The position numbers and the translations under genes are program-made. This document shows, in pieces, positions 24,001 through 35,579 of a stretch of 64,000 bases of DNA. The DNA is taken from contig BTRK01000003.1 of NCBI GenBank assembly GCA_036245805.1, positions 32,009,215 through 32,073,214 of the forward strand, given 5' to 3'. The notes beneath the pieces were generated by a model, which worked only from the letters and a program-made list of their open reading frames with translations, was not told where the DNA came from and made no database searches. The stretch is from Pristionchus mayeri. Taxonomy: Eukaryota; Nematoda; Chromadorea; Rhabditida; Neodiplogasteridae. Positions within the stretch are counted from its first letter, which is position 1. Each line of letters starts with the position of its first letter.

Positions 24001-27000
24001 CTTCACTGTTTCTTTACCGTCATTTACCTCATCGTTCAATGCCATACTGCAGTGAAGGAAAATATAAATTGATATGAAGAAAGCAACTTATAACTGGTGA
24101 CGCCTTGATTCACAATATAATTAAATTTTACAAGCATTCTGCAGTCCAACCCCACATCCATCTCAGAGGTGCACAAATGAAATATGAATATTTCACGATG
24201 ATGATGATGACGACTAGATGAATTATAACAACACGACAGTTTGCTCATTAGGCGAGGCCACATTGAAATTAGGAATATGATTGAAGATGACAATTTTCGT
24301 ATTCAAGTTTTCCTCTCTTCCTGCTTCTTCCTCTCGTCCATTCTCTTGGATCGATAGTTCTGTTCACAACGTCGATTGCGAATCTGTAGCCATCCTCTCA
24401 ATTCGACCCTGTGTGTTATTGGGTTATTAACCAAGATGGGCCTACTATTATCATGGTTGGATACAATTTTTGTTCTGAAGTGGTGACCGTGAAACATGGA
24501 TTTAAAAGGGTAAATAAATAGGGAAAGCAATTTTTTCCTTCAGCTTAGTGATTCGTTCACTACGCTTACCTCCTAGGGCAAGGACTTCGAATTCAGTCCA
24601 TCCAGCAACATGCTGAGGAAGCTGCTGCGAATGGCGACACTAGCGCCGCGAATTCAGGAAGATGTGTGAACGTGACTTTCGAATTTTGCGAGTTACATGT
24701 CGAACGTATCACTGCGTTGTTGATCACTCGTGTTTATTTTGAAGTTGAAACATGTGATTCCCGTGAGAAGTGGTTACGATTCCTATCGGGAGTGGTACTT
24801 CTTTATTTTTAAAACTAATAATTGGTTTATGTTAATGTGTAATTTGCGCCCATAGTTCACTGAAACATTCAACTAACAAAAAGTTTAATTTGTTACAATA
24901 TACTGCTGCCCCCGAAGCCCCAACCCAAAAACCGACTCACCAAGGCAGTTTAAGTTACTTGACCTTAGATGTGTCCTTAGATGTGAAACAGTTTGTCAAA
25001 CAGGGAAATTTGTTTCATGCAATCTCTCAGAATACATGTGTTAAGCAAGGCTTGCAAGTTATTGTGTACCATTGCATGTTCACCAGAGCACTTCGATTAT
25101 GATCACGCATATTCATGTTGATGTTGAAATTTGTTATTGCTGTTACATGAAAGTAGCTTCAATAAGGGACGGAAAGTGTATTTGTATTATTATTTTACAC
25201 TGTGACTGGGGGTGTCATTATCATCTACCTCGTGCATTCCGTTTATCACAACTGAGAAACACACGACCAACTGCATTGCAAACATGGGTTCCTTTTCTCC
25301 TAATTCATTTTTAATTGCACTATAATGTTAGCTGATCATATTCTGCTTTCTCGTGAAGCTGCGACTTCACTCTATCGTGGGCGGATCTGCAACCATCCTC
25401 TCTATTGGATCTCTCAATGGATTCATACTGCTACAGCAGTAAAGGAAGGAGGCAGGAGGAGGGCACCACGAATGAATACAACTGAACATATCAGTGATTG
25501 AACGATTACGTAGCTGAAAACTATTTGCGGGATATCTATGGAAGGGGCAAATAAATTAGTTTATTGTTAGAAGAACATTCCCCGATATAACTGGGTTTAC
25601 CTGAACCTCTCGAATGTCGAAGCATTGATGAAACATAAATTGATCTGTGTTGCTCAAATATAAAATTTTTGTTCGAGTGATAATTTTTCGTTTACGCGCT
25701 TCATTGATGTCTTAAATTATTCCAAAGCATTATAATTTGCTCTGCTGTATATAAATGTTTAATTGGGGGATATGATCTTCGATCGATTGTATTTCCTTTA
25801 TGGTTGCAGCACGGACATGAGACTATTTGATTTGTTTTTTCCCAATTGCAACATCACTGTTCTCGTGATTGTGGATTGATAGCGCAGACACAATCCAGCT
25901 AGTCATATTTGTTTTTTCGCCAGACAATTCTGAAAAAGGCCATCGATAATCTGTACATATGCTAATCAGGAATTTATGAAAAAGAATCTTGAACAAAACT
26001 CTGTCCCTGCTACTCCCCCTCATTCGATCTCTTCGATTTTTATTGGGATATTAATCGAAAAGCGTATAGGAAAGCGTTGGGTCCAAATGACATCTGTGAA
26101 GTTCCAGTAGTGAAACATGAATTTAAAGGTAAGATAAATTTTGAAATCAATTTACCCCTTCAGATGTGACTGGTTCACTACTCCGAACTCTTACAACCTG
26201 CTATTTGGCCTCGTTAGGGCATGTATCTCCCTTACTTCTCCTCTCCCTCGGCTGCAGCTCTTGCAGCAACCCCAGGCGGCTGCAGCTGCTGCAAATAGCG
26301 GCACGAGCTACGAATTCCGCAAGGCAAGTGAGTGTGACATTTTAATTTTTACAAAGTATAGCATACATGATGCTGCATTTTTCATCAATCATATATTCGT
26401 ATAAATTCAAACTTGTGGTTACCGAAAGATATGAAAGTGGTCTAACAACCAGTCAATCAGGGACTGCAATTTTTCAAACATAGCAGCCGATATTCCATTA
26501 TTGACTAACTTGCGCACATTGTGCTTGGTTGCAAATAAATGCTTAATTGAGGGATAAGGACGAGCACCCGAGTGTCGCCATCGTCAATTTCATTATGGTT
26601 GCAGTGCATATATGACTTTATTTAAATTGTTTTTTGGAAATTTTTAAACTGCACAAGAGAATAGTATTGGTGAGGAATATTTACAGCTTTGAAGTAGCAA
26701 AAGTGAGGCATAAAACCGTCTGTACTCGAACCATCAATTGATTCGGACTGTAGCATGAACAGCAGAATTTGAGAAGCTAATGTACGGTACGAATAACGGC
26801 TACTGTGCGTAATTAATTGGTGGGAATTTTGAAACTGCAGAGTTGGATTGCATTGTTGTTAGAACAATGGCAGCTGGTAATTAGTTTAAGTGAAGCATGA
26901 AATTGAAATGGTTGAAGTGCAATATCCTTAGTCAGCTACGTCTCTCGCCCACTACTGTATGTATCCTGGCGACACAGCTGCCCCGTGAATTGTGAGTTGT

Positions 27001-27745
27001 AATTTTATTTTTTTAAAGCTGAGCGTCGGGACTCCATCTAAGTGGTGTGGATCAACCGTTTATCAATTACAGTTGAAACATATTCATGTGTTGAAAAAAT
27101 CTCTCCGATCGATTGTTCCCTGCTGCACTCTCATCACCTTCGTAGGCGGGCATGCAGCCATCGTCTCCTTCTGATCCAGAAGGTGAGTTTTATTGGGATA
27201 TTAATCGTAAGGCAAAGACCAATATTGGTTGGATACTAAGAACAGTAATGAAGTACCAGGAATGAAACACGAATTTAAGAGGATCAATAAATTTTGTTAA
27301 ATCAATAAAAGTTTTTTTTTTGAAATTTTCCCTTTCAGCTCCGAGTCCTTCCCTAAGCTTACCACTTAGGGCAGGCCCATTATTACTCCGTATCCTCAAA
27401 TGCAGCTCCTGCAGCATTGAAGGTAGCTGCAAATGCTGCGAATGGCGTATCCCGCGTTAGGAATGGCTTGTGAGTGTGATTCTTTATTTTTACTCCTCAG
27501 TGAGGTCCTCACCATGTCATGTCGAACCGATCACTGCGTTGTTGATCACTTGTGTTAATATTGAAGTTGAAACTTGTGATTGTCGGGAAAAAGGAAGTGA
27601 TTGAAATCATGGACGGTTTAAAAAAATATATTTTGCAGTGATACTGAAAACATCATCATCGAACTTGCCAACATGGTTTATCACAACTGTGAAACACACA
27701 ACCAACTGCATTGACAAATACGGTTTTTCTCCTCATTCAATTGTA
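21055..27745 (+). repeat. Exon-cassette module array, fourth segment
   Basis: Alanine-type cassettes: 21,055-21,155, 22,060-22,110, 24,541-24,680, 26,160-26,335, 27,337-27,480. 'ctcaatggattc' cassettes ending in donor-like sites: 22,600-22,717 and 25,360-25,490. 'cactggctttgcttgaacc' type blocks: near 21,350, 23,235 and 25,590. 'gggataaggacgagcaccc' block: 26,552. Only short open frames occur. 22,020-22,430 duplicates 11,825-12,330, and 25,200-26,350 duplicates 37,480-38,578. Confidence 0.6.
22726..22875. mobile_element. hAT-like MITE, 150 bp
   Basis: Terminal inverted repeats TAGGGTTGCAGGATCGAATT and (reverse) TAGGGTTGCAGTATCGAATT. Flanked by the perfect 8-bp duplication GCCGGGCG at 22,718-22,725 and 22,876-22,883. 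It landed within the GTGAGCCGGG donor-like site of a cassette. No coding content. Confidence 0.9.
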
Positions 27746-28347
27746 TTGGGGTGTCCGGAAAGTTCGTTCATCTCATCTTAAAAAGATATTGCGAGGACCA
27801 ATACTCCTGATACATAGTATAGTGTATATATAATACGCGGTAGTATAGTGATATTAAATAGTAACCGGATTGCATAAGTCTCCTATTTTGCACGTGTGTT
27901 AAAATGAGCGCGCCTTGACGTGAATTATGAGCAGTTTTTGTACATGACTGTAGGGAATTGCTCTATCGTAGATCGAACTGTTGTTGGATCATTTCCATTA
28001 TCGTCATGGATAATCATTGGATCACGTACATTACCGCTGCGAAGAGACTTCTGTATTTTGGTGCCGATTAAAAGCTCAAGGTCCTTTCAAATAAGAAATA
28101 TCTCGTAAAGTTGGAAATACGCGACTTCTTCATATTCGTGCTTGGTTGGATATCTTAGGATAATATCCCTCATTGCACTATCCTTTCTGTCGTTATATGC
28201 TCTAACCAACAATAAGAGATCGCCATTAGAACTCTTCTCAGACTCTTGGGCGAAAATCAATTTTTCTGATTGACAGTACGAGTCCTCATCTCGCTAATTT
28301 GGCGCGGATTACAAGGACTGACACGAATATCGAGATTCTTCCTCCTA

Positions 28348-29589
28348 TTGGGGTGTCCGGAAAGTTCGTATAATTTTTTGTTTTTATTTTTTATTCAATG
28401 CTTTACAATTCTCAGTGACCAATGTATGCCCCCTTCTTTCTCACTACCTCCCTCCAGCGATTGGGCAGGGTTTCGATTCCTCTCTTCCAGAATGCGGGTT
28501 TCTTCGAGACCGCCCAGTTCACGAAAGCCCTCACAACTTCATCTCGATTCTTGAACTTCTTTCCTTTGCAGAAGTCAGAGAGAAAGCGGAAGCAGTGGTA
28601 GTCGCATGGGGAGAGATCCGGGGAATACGGTGGATGGGGAATCCTCTCGATCTTCAGCTCGTCCATTTTCTTCTGGGTCATCTTCGCTCGATGTGGGCGA
28701 GCATTGTCCATCATAAGAAGAATTTTGCCCTGGTTCAGGAGCCTGGGAGGGACTCTGATCGCGACATCTTCCAGTTGTTCAGAGAAGAGGTCGGCATTGA
28801 TGCTGGTGCCAGGGGCGAGGATCTCCCAGTAGATGGGACCGAGCACTGAGAAGAAGAAGCAGAGGAGTTCCTTCTTTCCGTGCTCTTCCTTCTTCGGGAC
28901 GGGCGTGGGCTTCTCATCTGCATCCACCCATTGCAGTCTCCTCACAGGGTTATCGTACGTGATCCACTACTCATCTGTAGCGATGATGGAATTGACCCAT
29001 CGAAGATTGGATCTACGATGGAGTAATTCCCGACAGACTTGAACACGATTTTTCAGCTGTTCGGGGGAGAGGTCATGGGGAATCACTTGTGAGAGCTTCG
29101 GCTTCTTCCCAGATCGATGGAGGATATCGGACACCGCTGATCTGGGAGTACCAGTATCCTTCTTCAACTCACGCACACTGGTCATGGGCTTGCGCTTCAG
29201 TGTGCGGAGGACGAGAGACTGATCGAGGGAGGGAGGGCGTCCAGAGCGGGGTTGATCATCGAGACCAAACTCCCCTTTCTTGAAGCGGGAGAACCACTTA
29301 TAGCAGAAGGGTATGGAGGGGGCGTCAGCTCCTTCCGACTGGGCCAGGGCAGAGTGGGCCTCCTTCACGGATCAGCCAAGACGGTAGTAATGAAGTAAAA
29401 CTGCTCGGAGGTAGAGATGGGAGTCCATCACAAGAATCAATGTAGCAACTAGGAGACTCATTAAATCCTCTCACTGCTCAACGTCAGAATGATGCAATAC
29501 ATTGTTGACAAACAGATTGCGCAATCACTGCATTTGATCACGAACTGACTTTTTTCCGAAGCATTATACGAACTTTCCGGACACCCCAA
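28348..29589 (-). mobile_element. Inner mariner element, 1,242 bp
   Basis: Terminal inverted repeats TTGGGGTGTCCGGAAAGTTC on both ends, TA duplications at 28,346-28,347 and 29,590-29,591, and a transposase reading frame on -. The length is standard for mariner elements. It sits inside the related outer element, giving a clear order of insertion. Confidence 0.92.
28412..29428 (-). pseudogene. Mariner transposase, D,D34D type, with two in-frame stops
   Basis: One uninterrupted frame on - from ATG at 29,428 to the stop at 28,412 gives 338 codons, the normal mariner transposase length. The N-terminal part has the helix-turn-helix DNA-binding region with 'YKWFSRFKKGEFGLDDQPRS' (about codons 40-60). 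The catalytic triad is visible: Asp in 'IIATDE', Asp in 'MDNARPH', and Asp in 'YSPDLSPCDYH', with 34 residues between the last two. In-frame stops are TGA at 29,372-29,374 and TAG at 28,967-28,969, both in otherwise conserved positions. No frameshift is seen. The element should be inactive from this copy but is little decayed. Confidence 0.9.
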
Positions 29590-29878
29590 TATATCGCACA
29601 CTCAAGAGACCTAGCCGTGCGATCGCCACTTTTTCCGCGCTTTATCTAAACAATGCAAAGTAGTGAAGTTCAAGAATCGAGGTGATGTGGTGAGAGAATT
29701 ATCAGAATTTATTCTATTGAAGTAGTTTGCTTTCAAGAACACTGGGCGCATGATTATGTCCACTCGATAGAGCCAGTTAGTGGCACTGTGAGGAATATGT
29801 GCACATTACTAATAAAGCTTAACCGGTGTAGAAATAAGTGAATAGGAAAAATGAACGAACTTTCCGGACACCCCAATA

Positions 29879-31938
29879 ATTACACTATAATTTTAGTTGT
29901 TCATATTCTGATTTATTGAGCTGCAAACACATAACTCCTTCATGGGTGGATATGCAACCATCTTCGATCTCTCACTGAATTCGGGCTGCAGCAGTGGAGA
30001 TAGTAGACAGGATGAGAGCAGCACGAGTGAATGCAGTGGAGTAGATTAGTCGAGTGAGATTGAACGATTAAGAATACGACGTGCCATTGATGGGATTGGA
30101 ATCGATGGGGCACAAAAATAATAATATTGTTAGGAGAACATTTCATGATTACACTGGTTTTGCCTGAGCCTCTCACATTTCGAAGTATTGACGAAACATA
30201 TATTTACCAGTTTTATTAATATCGTCTATTTCAAGTGTTAATTATTATTTGCACACTTCAATGATTTCTAATACTATTCGAAACGTATTTTAATTTGCTC
30301 GGCTGAAATGCATAATTGAGGGATGCGGACGAGTACCCGATTGTCGCCATCGTCCATTCCATTACGGTTGCAGCAGGAACTGACGGTTATTTGAGGAGGT
30401 TATTGGTGGCAATCTTTCAACTACACAGGATAATAATATTGATGGGAGATCATTGGCATCTGCCTAGTAGCAACAGTGAAGCATAAAATGGATAGGGGAA
30501 AATATCAAAGTGCGAGATCCCTCTTCGGTTCCGTTTCTGATCCACTATGATGATTTGCAGTGGATCAGAAACGATTGATTTCACTTTCTCGAATGTAATC
30601 AATAATGCAGCAGCTGATGCGTCTGTGTGAGTTGAGAATATTTTTTTAGAAAAAGAAAACCAAGTTGCCATCTAAGTGATGTGAATCAACCGTTCATCAA
30701 TTACAGTTAGAACTTTCTGTCCGGTGTAATTTGCATTACGTAATTTAAAATGATTATCGTAGTTACCGTGTGTGGTTTTAATCAGATATGATGGTTTCCT
30801 CATGTTTTCACAAAGTAAACATTGCAAGCATCATTTCACTATTTTGGTCCTTGAAAAAGTCAACCAATGACTTTCCATCTAGTCCACTGTGAGTTGGTGA
30901 TGTTGAAAGTTCGGATGGATACGATGATCGCTCAAATCAGAAATTCTTTCCTCATTTTGAAATTTTGAAACGTAAATTAGAAAAGACGAAAACGATTCAT
31001 AAATTTTATGTAGCAGCTCTCTCTTGCCTATTACGATGATTTTTCTGGGTGACGCCATCTCTCTCAACGCATCTTTCTCGAATGCAGCAGAGACAACTGC
31101 ACCAGCTGCGAATTGTGTGATATGGGATTTTTTTTGTTGAAAAATAACTGGGGAGTCGATTCAGGTGGTATGGATCAACAGGTTATGACATAGTGGAAAT
31201 TTGAAACTAGAATTTCTAACGCAACCGAAAGAGACTAAAGACTAAATTCAACCGAGTCTTCATTAAATCGCGAAGTGCACGAAGCTGAAATGGCGACGTG
31301 CACGGATATCGGAAAGATCCCGCCCCTCTGAATAAAACAAAGATCAACATAGAGGTGAGCGATATTAGTTCGTATGTTGTGGATAATGATGGTATGACTG
31401 TATCCATCCCGAACCGTTCACATTTCGAGGCAGTCATGAAACATAAATGGATCCCGGTTGCACAATTATTTAGGTTCGTATGGCATGCATTTGAAAGGCC
31501 AAATAATGATAAATGAAAACATCCCCCTTCAGATCTGTCGCTAGTGCACTAACGCTGTCCACAGTAAAGAATAAAAGTTGAGATAATGCTGGGTATATGG
31601 CGTCTTCAGCTGTTACGGAAATTATTAGGAGACGGTTTAATGTAAACAATAATAGTTGCATTTTTTTTCAGATTGAAAGAGACCGTGAATTAGCTTTAAC
31701 AACTCGTTTGAACTTTGAATAGTTTACGAAACCTAAAAAGAACATGAGTTGATCCGTCCACTTTGCTCGTTTTTTTATACGAAATTCAACTTCCCAAACG
31801 TTTTCTGTACGCATCATTCATTATTCTATGTATTCATTAATTTCATACTTCTGGTGCTGCAGCTAATCAGCTGAGTAATACGGAAGAAGAGTTTATGCAA
31901 TCGTCCATTTCATTATGGGCGTGACCGAATTCAAGGTA
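29879..31938 (+). repeat. Exon-cassette module array, fifth segment
   Basis: 'gggtggatatgcaacc' cassette at 29,890-30,060, 'ctggttttgcctgagcctc' block near 30,155, 'gagggatgcggacgagtacc' at 30,318, and alanine-type or related cassettes at 30,590-30,640 and 31,075-31,125. 31,130-31,260 is closely related to 54,090-54,240 ('actaaagactaaa(t/c)tcaac'). A 14-bp-stem hairpin around GTTTCTGATCCACT lies at 30,531-30,570. No gene is supported. Confidence 0.55.
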
Positions 31939-33955
31939 TTAGGTTGGAACAAAAGTTTTGCACGATTTCGGCCATGAAGAAGTTTGAAATTGCTTAAAAG
32001 GCTTCACTTTAATCGGGTCGATCTAGCCGTATAGCATATATTTAGGGACGATTTGTAAAATATATCCGCTACTTCGAGTCGAATTCTGCTCTGAAGGTTT
32101 GCAAAAAAAAGCAGGTTTTATTAATTGTGAAATTTGTGAGTGACATCGACATTTGTTTATCACGCCCCTATTCTGACAGAAAAAATCATTGTATAATTAG
32201 ACTCTGCAAGCTCCGCCCACTCGGCTCGGACACTTTACCCCGCAAAAGCGAGACAAGAGGAGCACAGTCTTCATTCGCAACCAAATCACTCGATCAAAAA
32301 AGAATTTGGAAGCTCTTTTCATCCTCTTTCGAATGAGCCTCCGTGACCCTGGAAAATCCATCTCTAAGTAGGTCAGCATACAAGTTTTATAGAGCGAGCT
32401 GGCTTAGAAAAGTATAAAACTCGTATGCTGACCTACTCAGAAAAGGAATTTCCAGGGTCACGGAGGCTCATTCGAAAGAGGATGAAAAGAGCTTCCAAAT
32501 TCAAGTTTTAACGAGCGATTTGGTTGGGAATGAAGATTGTGTTTCTTCGAATTCGAAGCGCACATGTCTGGCAACTCTTTCTGCGTTCTCTCATCCCTCT
32601 CCCTCCCCTCCCTCCACCCGTTTCTCACCCGGCGTGACTAGAGATCACTCTAAATAAAAGAAAGCCCCATTTCTCCCTCTGCAGACTTCGGCGAAGCCCT
32701 ACTCGATCGTTTCGAGAATTGAAAAGACAATGGAGAAATAGGCTCCGCTCCTCTTTCTTTCGTCTCGCTTTTTGGGCCTTTCACGTTATGATCAATTCAC
32801 CCACAATTTGGGTCATAACTTGGCTCAAACATTAGATATCAAACTAATTCAAAATGCATGGTCATATTTAGCCCCATACGAACACAGTGACTACACAATT
32901 AGACCTGTGTGACGATTTCGGGTAACCACCTTGTGGTCCCTATGTATCACATGGTGGAGTGAAAAGCCCGTTGATAGTTCTCTCTAAAGCTATGTAGGAT
33001 CTAGGGGTTGCTTCAATTTGGCAAGGTTTACAGACCATCAAATTCCAACATTCGAGAAATAACGTTACTCAATGGATCGCTGTTATTGCCTCGACAATCA
33101 ATGATGCTGGCTTGATCTTAAGTGCTTTTACATAAACTACCTTGGGGCTTTATTACATAAAGAAATGCTGGAGCATACCCTTTTCCACTCCTAAAAAATT
33201 AATATTTTCTGAAATTTTGAATCATTGTCATCACGGCCAAAATATTGAAATTCGGTGTACATTGCTCGAGTCGATCTCCTCAACAGGAAGCTATCCCCTG
33301 ACTCGGCCGAGCCAATAAGTGAAAGAGTAAGAGTTGCTTGTTCAGATAATCATATAAAGTCTGAGCTATCTTGTATGCTGGAAACATGGCATTTATGGAA
33401 ACATCAATTTCGACACTCTCATATCAGTATCTGAGTATGCAAAATTGCATTTTCTAATAGAAGCATTGTATGTCCACACAAAAATAATTGTGAGCTTACC
33501 ATGGTAGGTACTTAAGGTTTAAATGCATTTGAGATCGATCGACTTACGGCAACGGGTATGCGGTTAAGGCAACTAATTCAGACCAAGCCCCTTTTGACGC
33601 GAGATCAAAACTGACCTAAGTTTCTGGAATGCCATTTGTGGTGATCCCCATTTTCCTACTATTGTATGATGCCTGTTCATCACACTTTCCAAATATACCT
33701 TGATATTTGCATTATCATCGATGTTCATATAGAGCAGACCCCAAAATTATGTAGTTCAATTATCAAATGTAGTAACTTTGACGTTCAAATGTCGCCGTAA
33801 TATCAAATGGTATGGGTATTACTAATGTGTGAAAAAAAGAGTAGCCAAGCCCTCAACGAATACATGAAACAATATTAAATAATTTTGAAAATAAAGGACA
33901 GAGCATGCTGGAAACGAAAATTTGAAAATCGTGCAAAACTTTTGTTCCAACCTGA
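31939..33955. mobile_element. TA-flanked mariner-like element, 2.0 kb, no transposase seen
   Basis: Begins TTAGGTTGGAACAAAAGTTT and ends with the reverse complement through CCAACCTGA, with TA at 31,937-31,938 and 33,956-33,957. The repeat of about 28 bp and the TA duplication are mariner-like. The interior has no catalytic motifs but contains a foldback (32,269-32,534) and unrelated AT-rich DNA, so it behaves as a non-autonomous carrier. Confidence 0.8.
32269..32534. repeat. Foldback inside the 2.0 kb element
   Basis: Arms of about 119 bp, including GAGCCTCCGTGACCCTGG and GTAGGTCAGCATAC with their reverse complements, around a loop of about 25 bp. Arms are nearly identical apart from small indels. 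Confidence 0.85.
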
Positions 33956-33957
33956 TA

Positions 33958-34310
33958 AATAGAATTCAAGGTAAGTACGTTTGACGTAGAACACTAATAA
34001 TGATACTATTGTTTTCCTATGTTACCATACCATTTTCTATTTTAGCACCAATTATGACTAGGCGGTTTGGTGTCCCATCTATAGCACATGAGCGAGATGC
34101 CCTCACCGCAGTTGTCACTTCAAAGTACGTAGAACTGTACAAATATATGACAGACTATATGACAGACTATCTGAGAAAAAATAATATATTTCTACAGCGA
34201 CTTAGCCCTGACCTAAAATTCGGATTCTTTTAAAATAAAAACAGTAAATATGAATTAAAAGAGAACAATATGGTTGTGTGCAAGTCCTTGTCAGCCAAAT
34301 ATTATTGATA
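33958..34310 (+). repeat. Module remnant between two TA elements
   Basis: Contains 'atgactaggcggtttgg' (34,053) matching the 11,749 module. A 78-codon open frame (34,000-34,233) spans it but has no family features and is not supported as a gene. Confidence 0.45.
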
Positions 34311-35577
34311 TCAGGTTGTTGCATAAGTCTTGATCGTTTTTGAGCACAAAGTTTCAAGCCATCGATTTCGCTTCGACCAAAGGACTATGCTTTGATTTAG
34401 TAACATAGTTTAGGAGTATACTTGCTTATTATTGCCATGATGTTGAATTTAATCATTCAAGCGTTCAAAGCTATAAATAGTAACTTTAGCATATGAAATT
34501 TCTGATAATAAATTTGATGTTCCTTCGAGGTGGAACAACTTCATTAGGAATGGTCATAACAGAATCCCAAAACTCGTGATTAGGAGTGTACTTATTGCTC
34601 TTCCACAACCTATGTTGAACATGGCTCTAGCTTCATCCAATCCAGAGAAAACTGATTTCGAATTTGACCGCTTACTCTATCCCATGCTTAATTCAAATAG
34701 TTTTCCTCCCTCAAGAATCAAAGCATTTCATGTCGATTCACGTGCGCTTGATCAATCATTCATTGAACAGTGCAATAGCAATACAAAATTGGGATATTGA
34801 TCTTCTCGTAAAATAGAAAATTGAAAAATCAAAAATTGAAAGTTACCCGATTTTTCCCAAATATTCCAGTTTTAGGTTGATATTATTTACAATCTTCATG
34901 GCAAATCTGATTTATTTCCAAATACTTTTCACATAGTGTTAGATAGGTGAAGGGTTGCTCGTTCAGATAACCACCTTATATCCTGCACTCAATTGATGGT
35001 TGAGATATAAAATTGACGAATGTGTCGATTTTGATACCATTATTTGCACCATAAATTTTGGAATTCGCAATCAGATCGAAGGAATAATTTCTCATGTTCA
35101 AACCAGAACAGCAAATTGGTCAATATGGCTGTTAATTATTCCTGAGAGATTTAGATATCCCAACATCAAATAACCAGAATTCGATAAAATAAACATTTTT
35201 GTTCCGTATCATAGTGGATTGATACGGAATGAAGTTCAATTCTCCGCAATGGGTTATGTTTTGCAAACGCCGTAATTGTACTAAAGTATCATGTATTCAC
35301 TGATCTTTTATATAAGGGCTCTAGTTTGGCAATATCATAACTCTCCATTGAGATACGACTCCACAAAATGTCAACCCCACGACTCCAGTTGACGGCCTAT
35401 GACTTTGTGCTGTTCCCATCCGAATGATTCGATAGCTTTGAACTAACGTGCGATAGGAAGCACATGAATGTAATATTAATATAAGAAAAACTAGATGCCG
35501 CTCATTGAAATAAGAACTCCTACATACGTCATGATCACTGAGTGCAAAAAACGATCAAGACTTATGCAACAACCTAA
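34311..35577. mobile_element. TA-flanked mariner-like element, 1.27 kb, no transposase seen
   Basis: Begins TCAGGTTGTTGCATAAGTCT and ends with the reverse complement CTTATGCAACAACCTAA. TA lies at 34,309-34,310 and 35,578-35,579. The length is that of an intact mariner, but the longest open frame (75 codons, 34,576-34,800) lacks DDD/E-type motifs; the coding part is absent or decayed beyond recognition. Confidence 0.8.
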
Positions 35578-35579
35578 TA

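Larger units (their letters stand above)
27746..29876. mobile_element. Outer mariner-type element, interrupted by a related element
   Basis: Begins TTGGGGTGTCCGGAAAGTTC (27,746) and ends with its reverse complement (29,876), flanked by TA at 27,744-27,745 and 29,877-29,878. The inner element at 28,348-29,589 shares the same terminus and was inserted later. About 890 bp of the outer element remain (27,746-28,347 and 29,590-29,876) with no recognisable transposase, so it was probably already non-autonomous. Confidence 0.85.
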
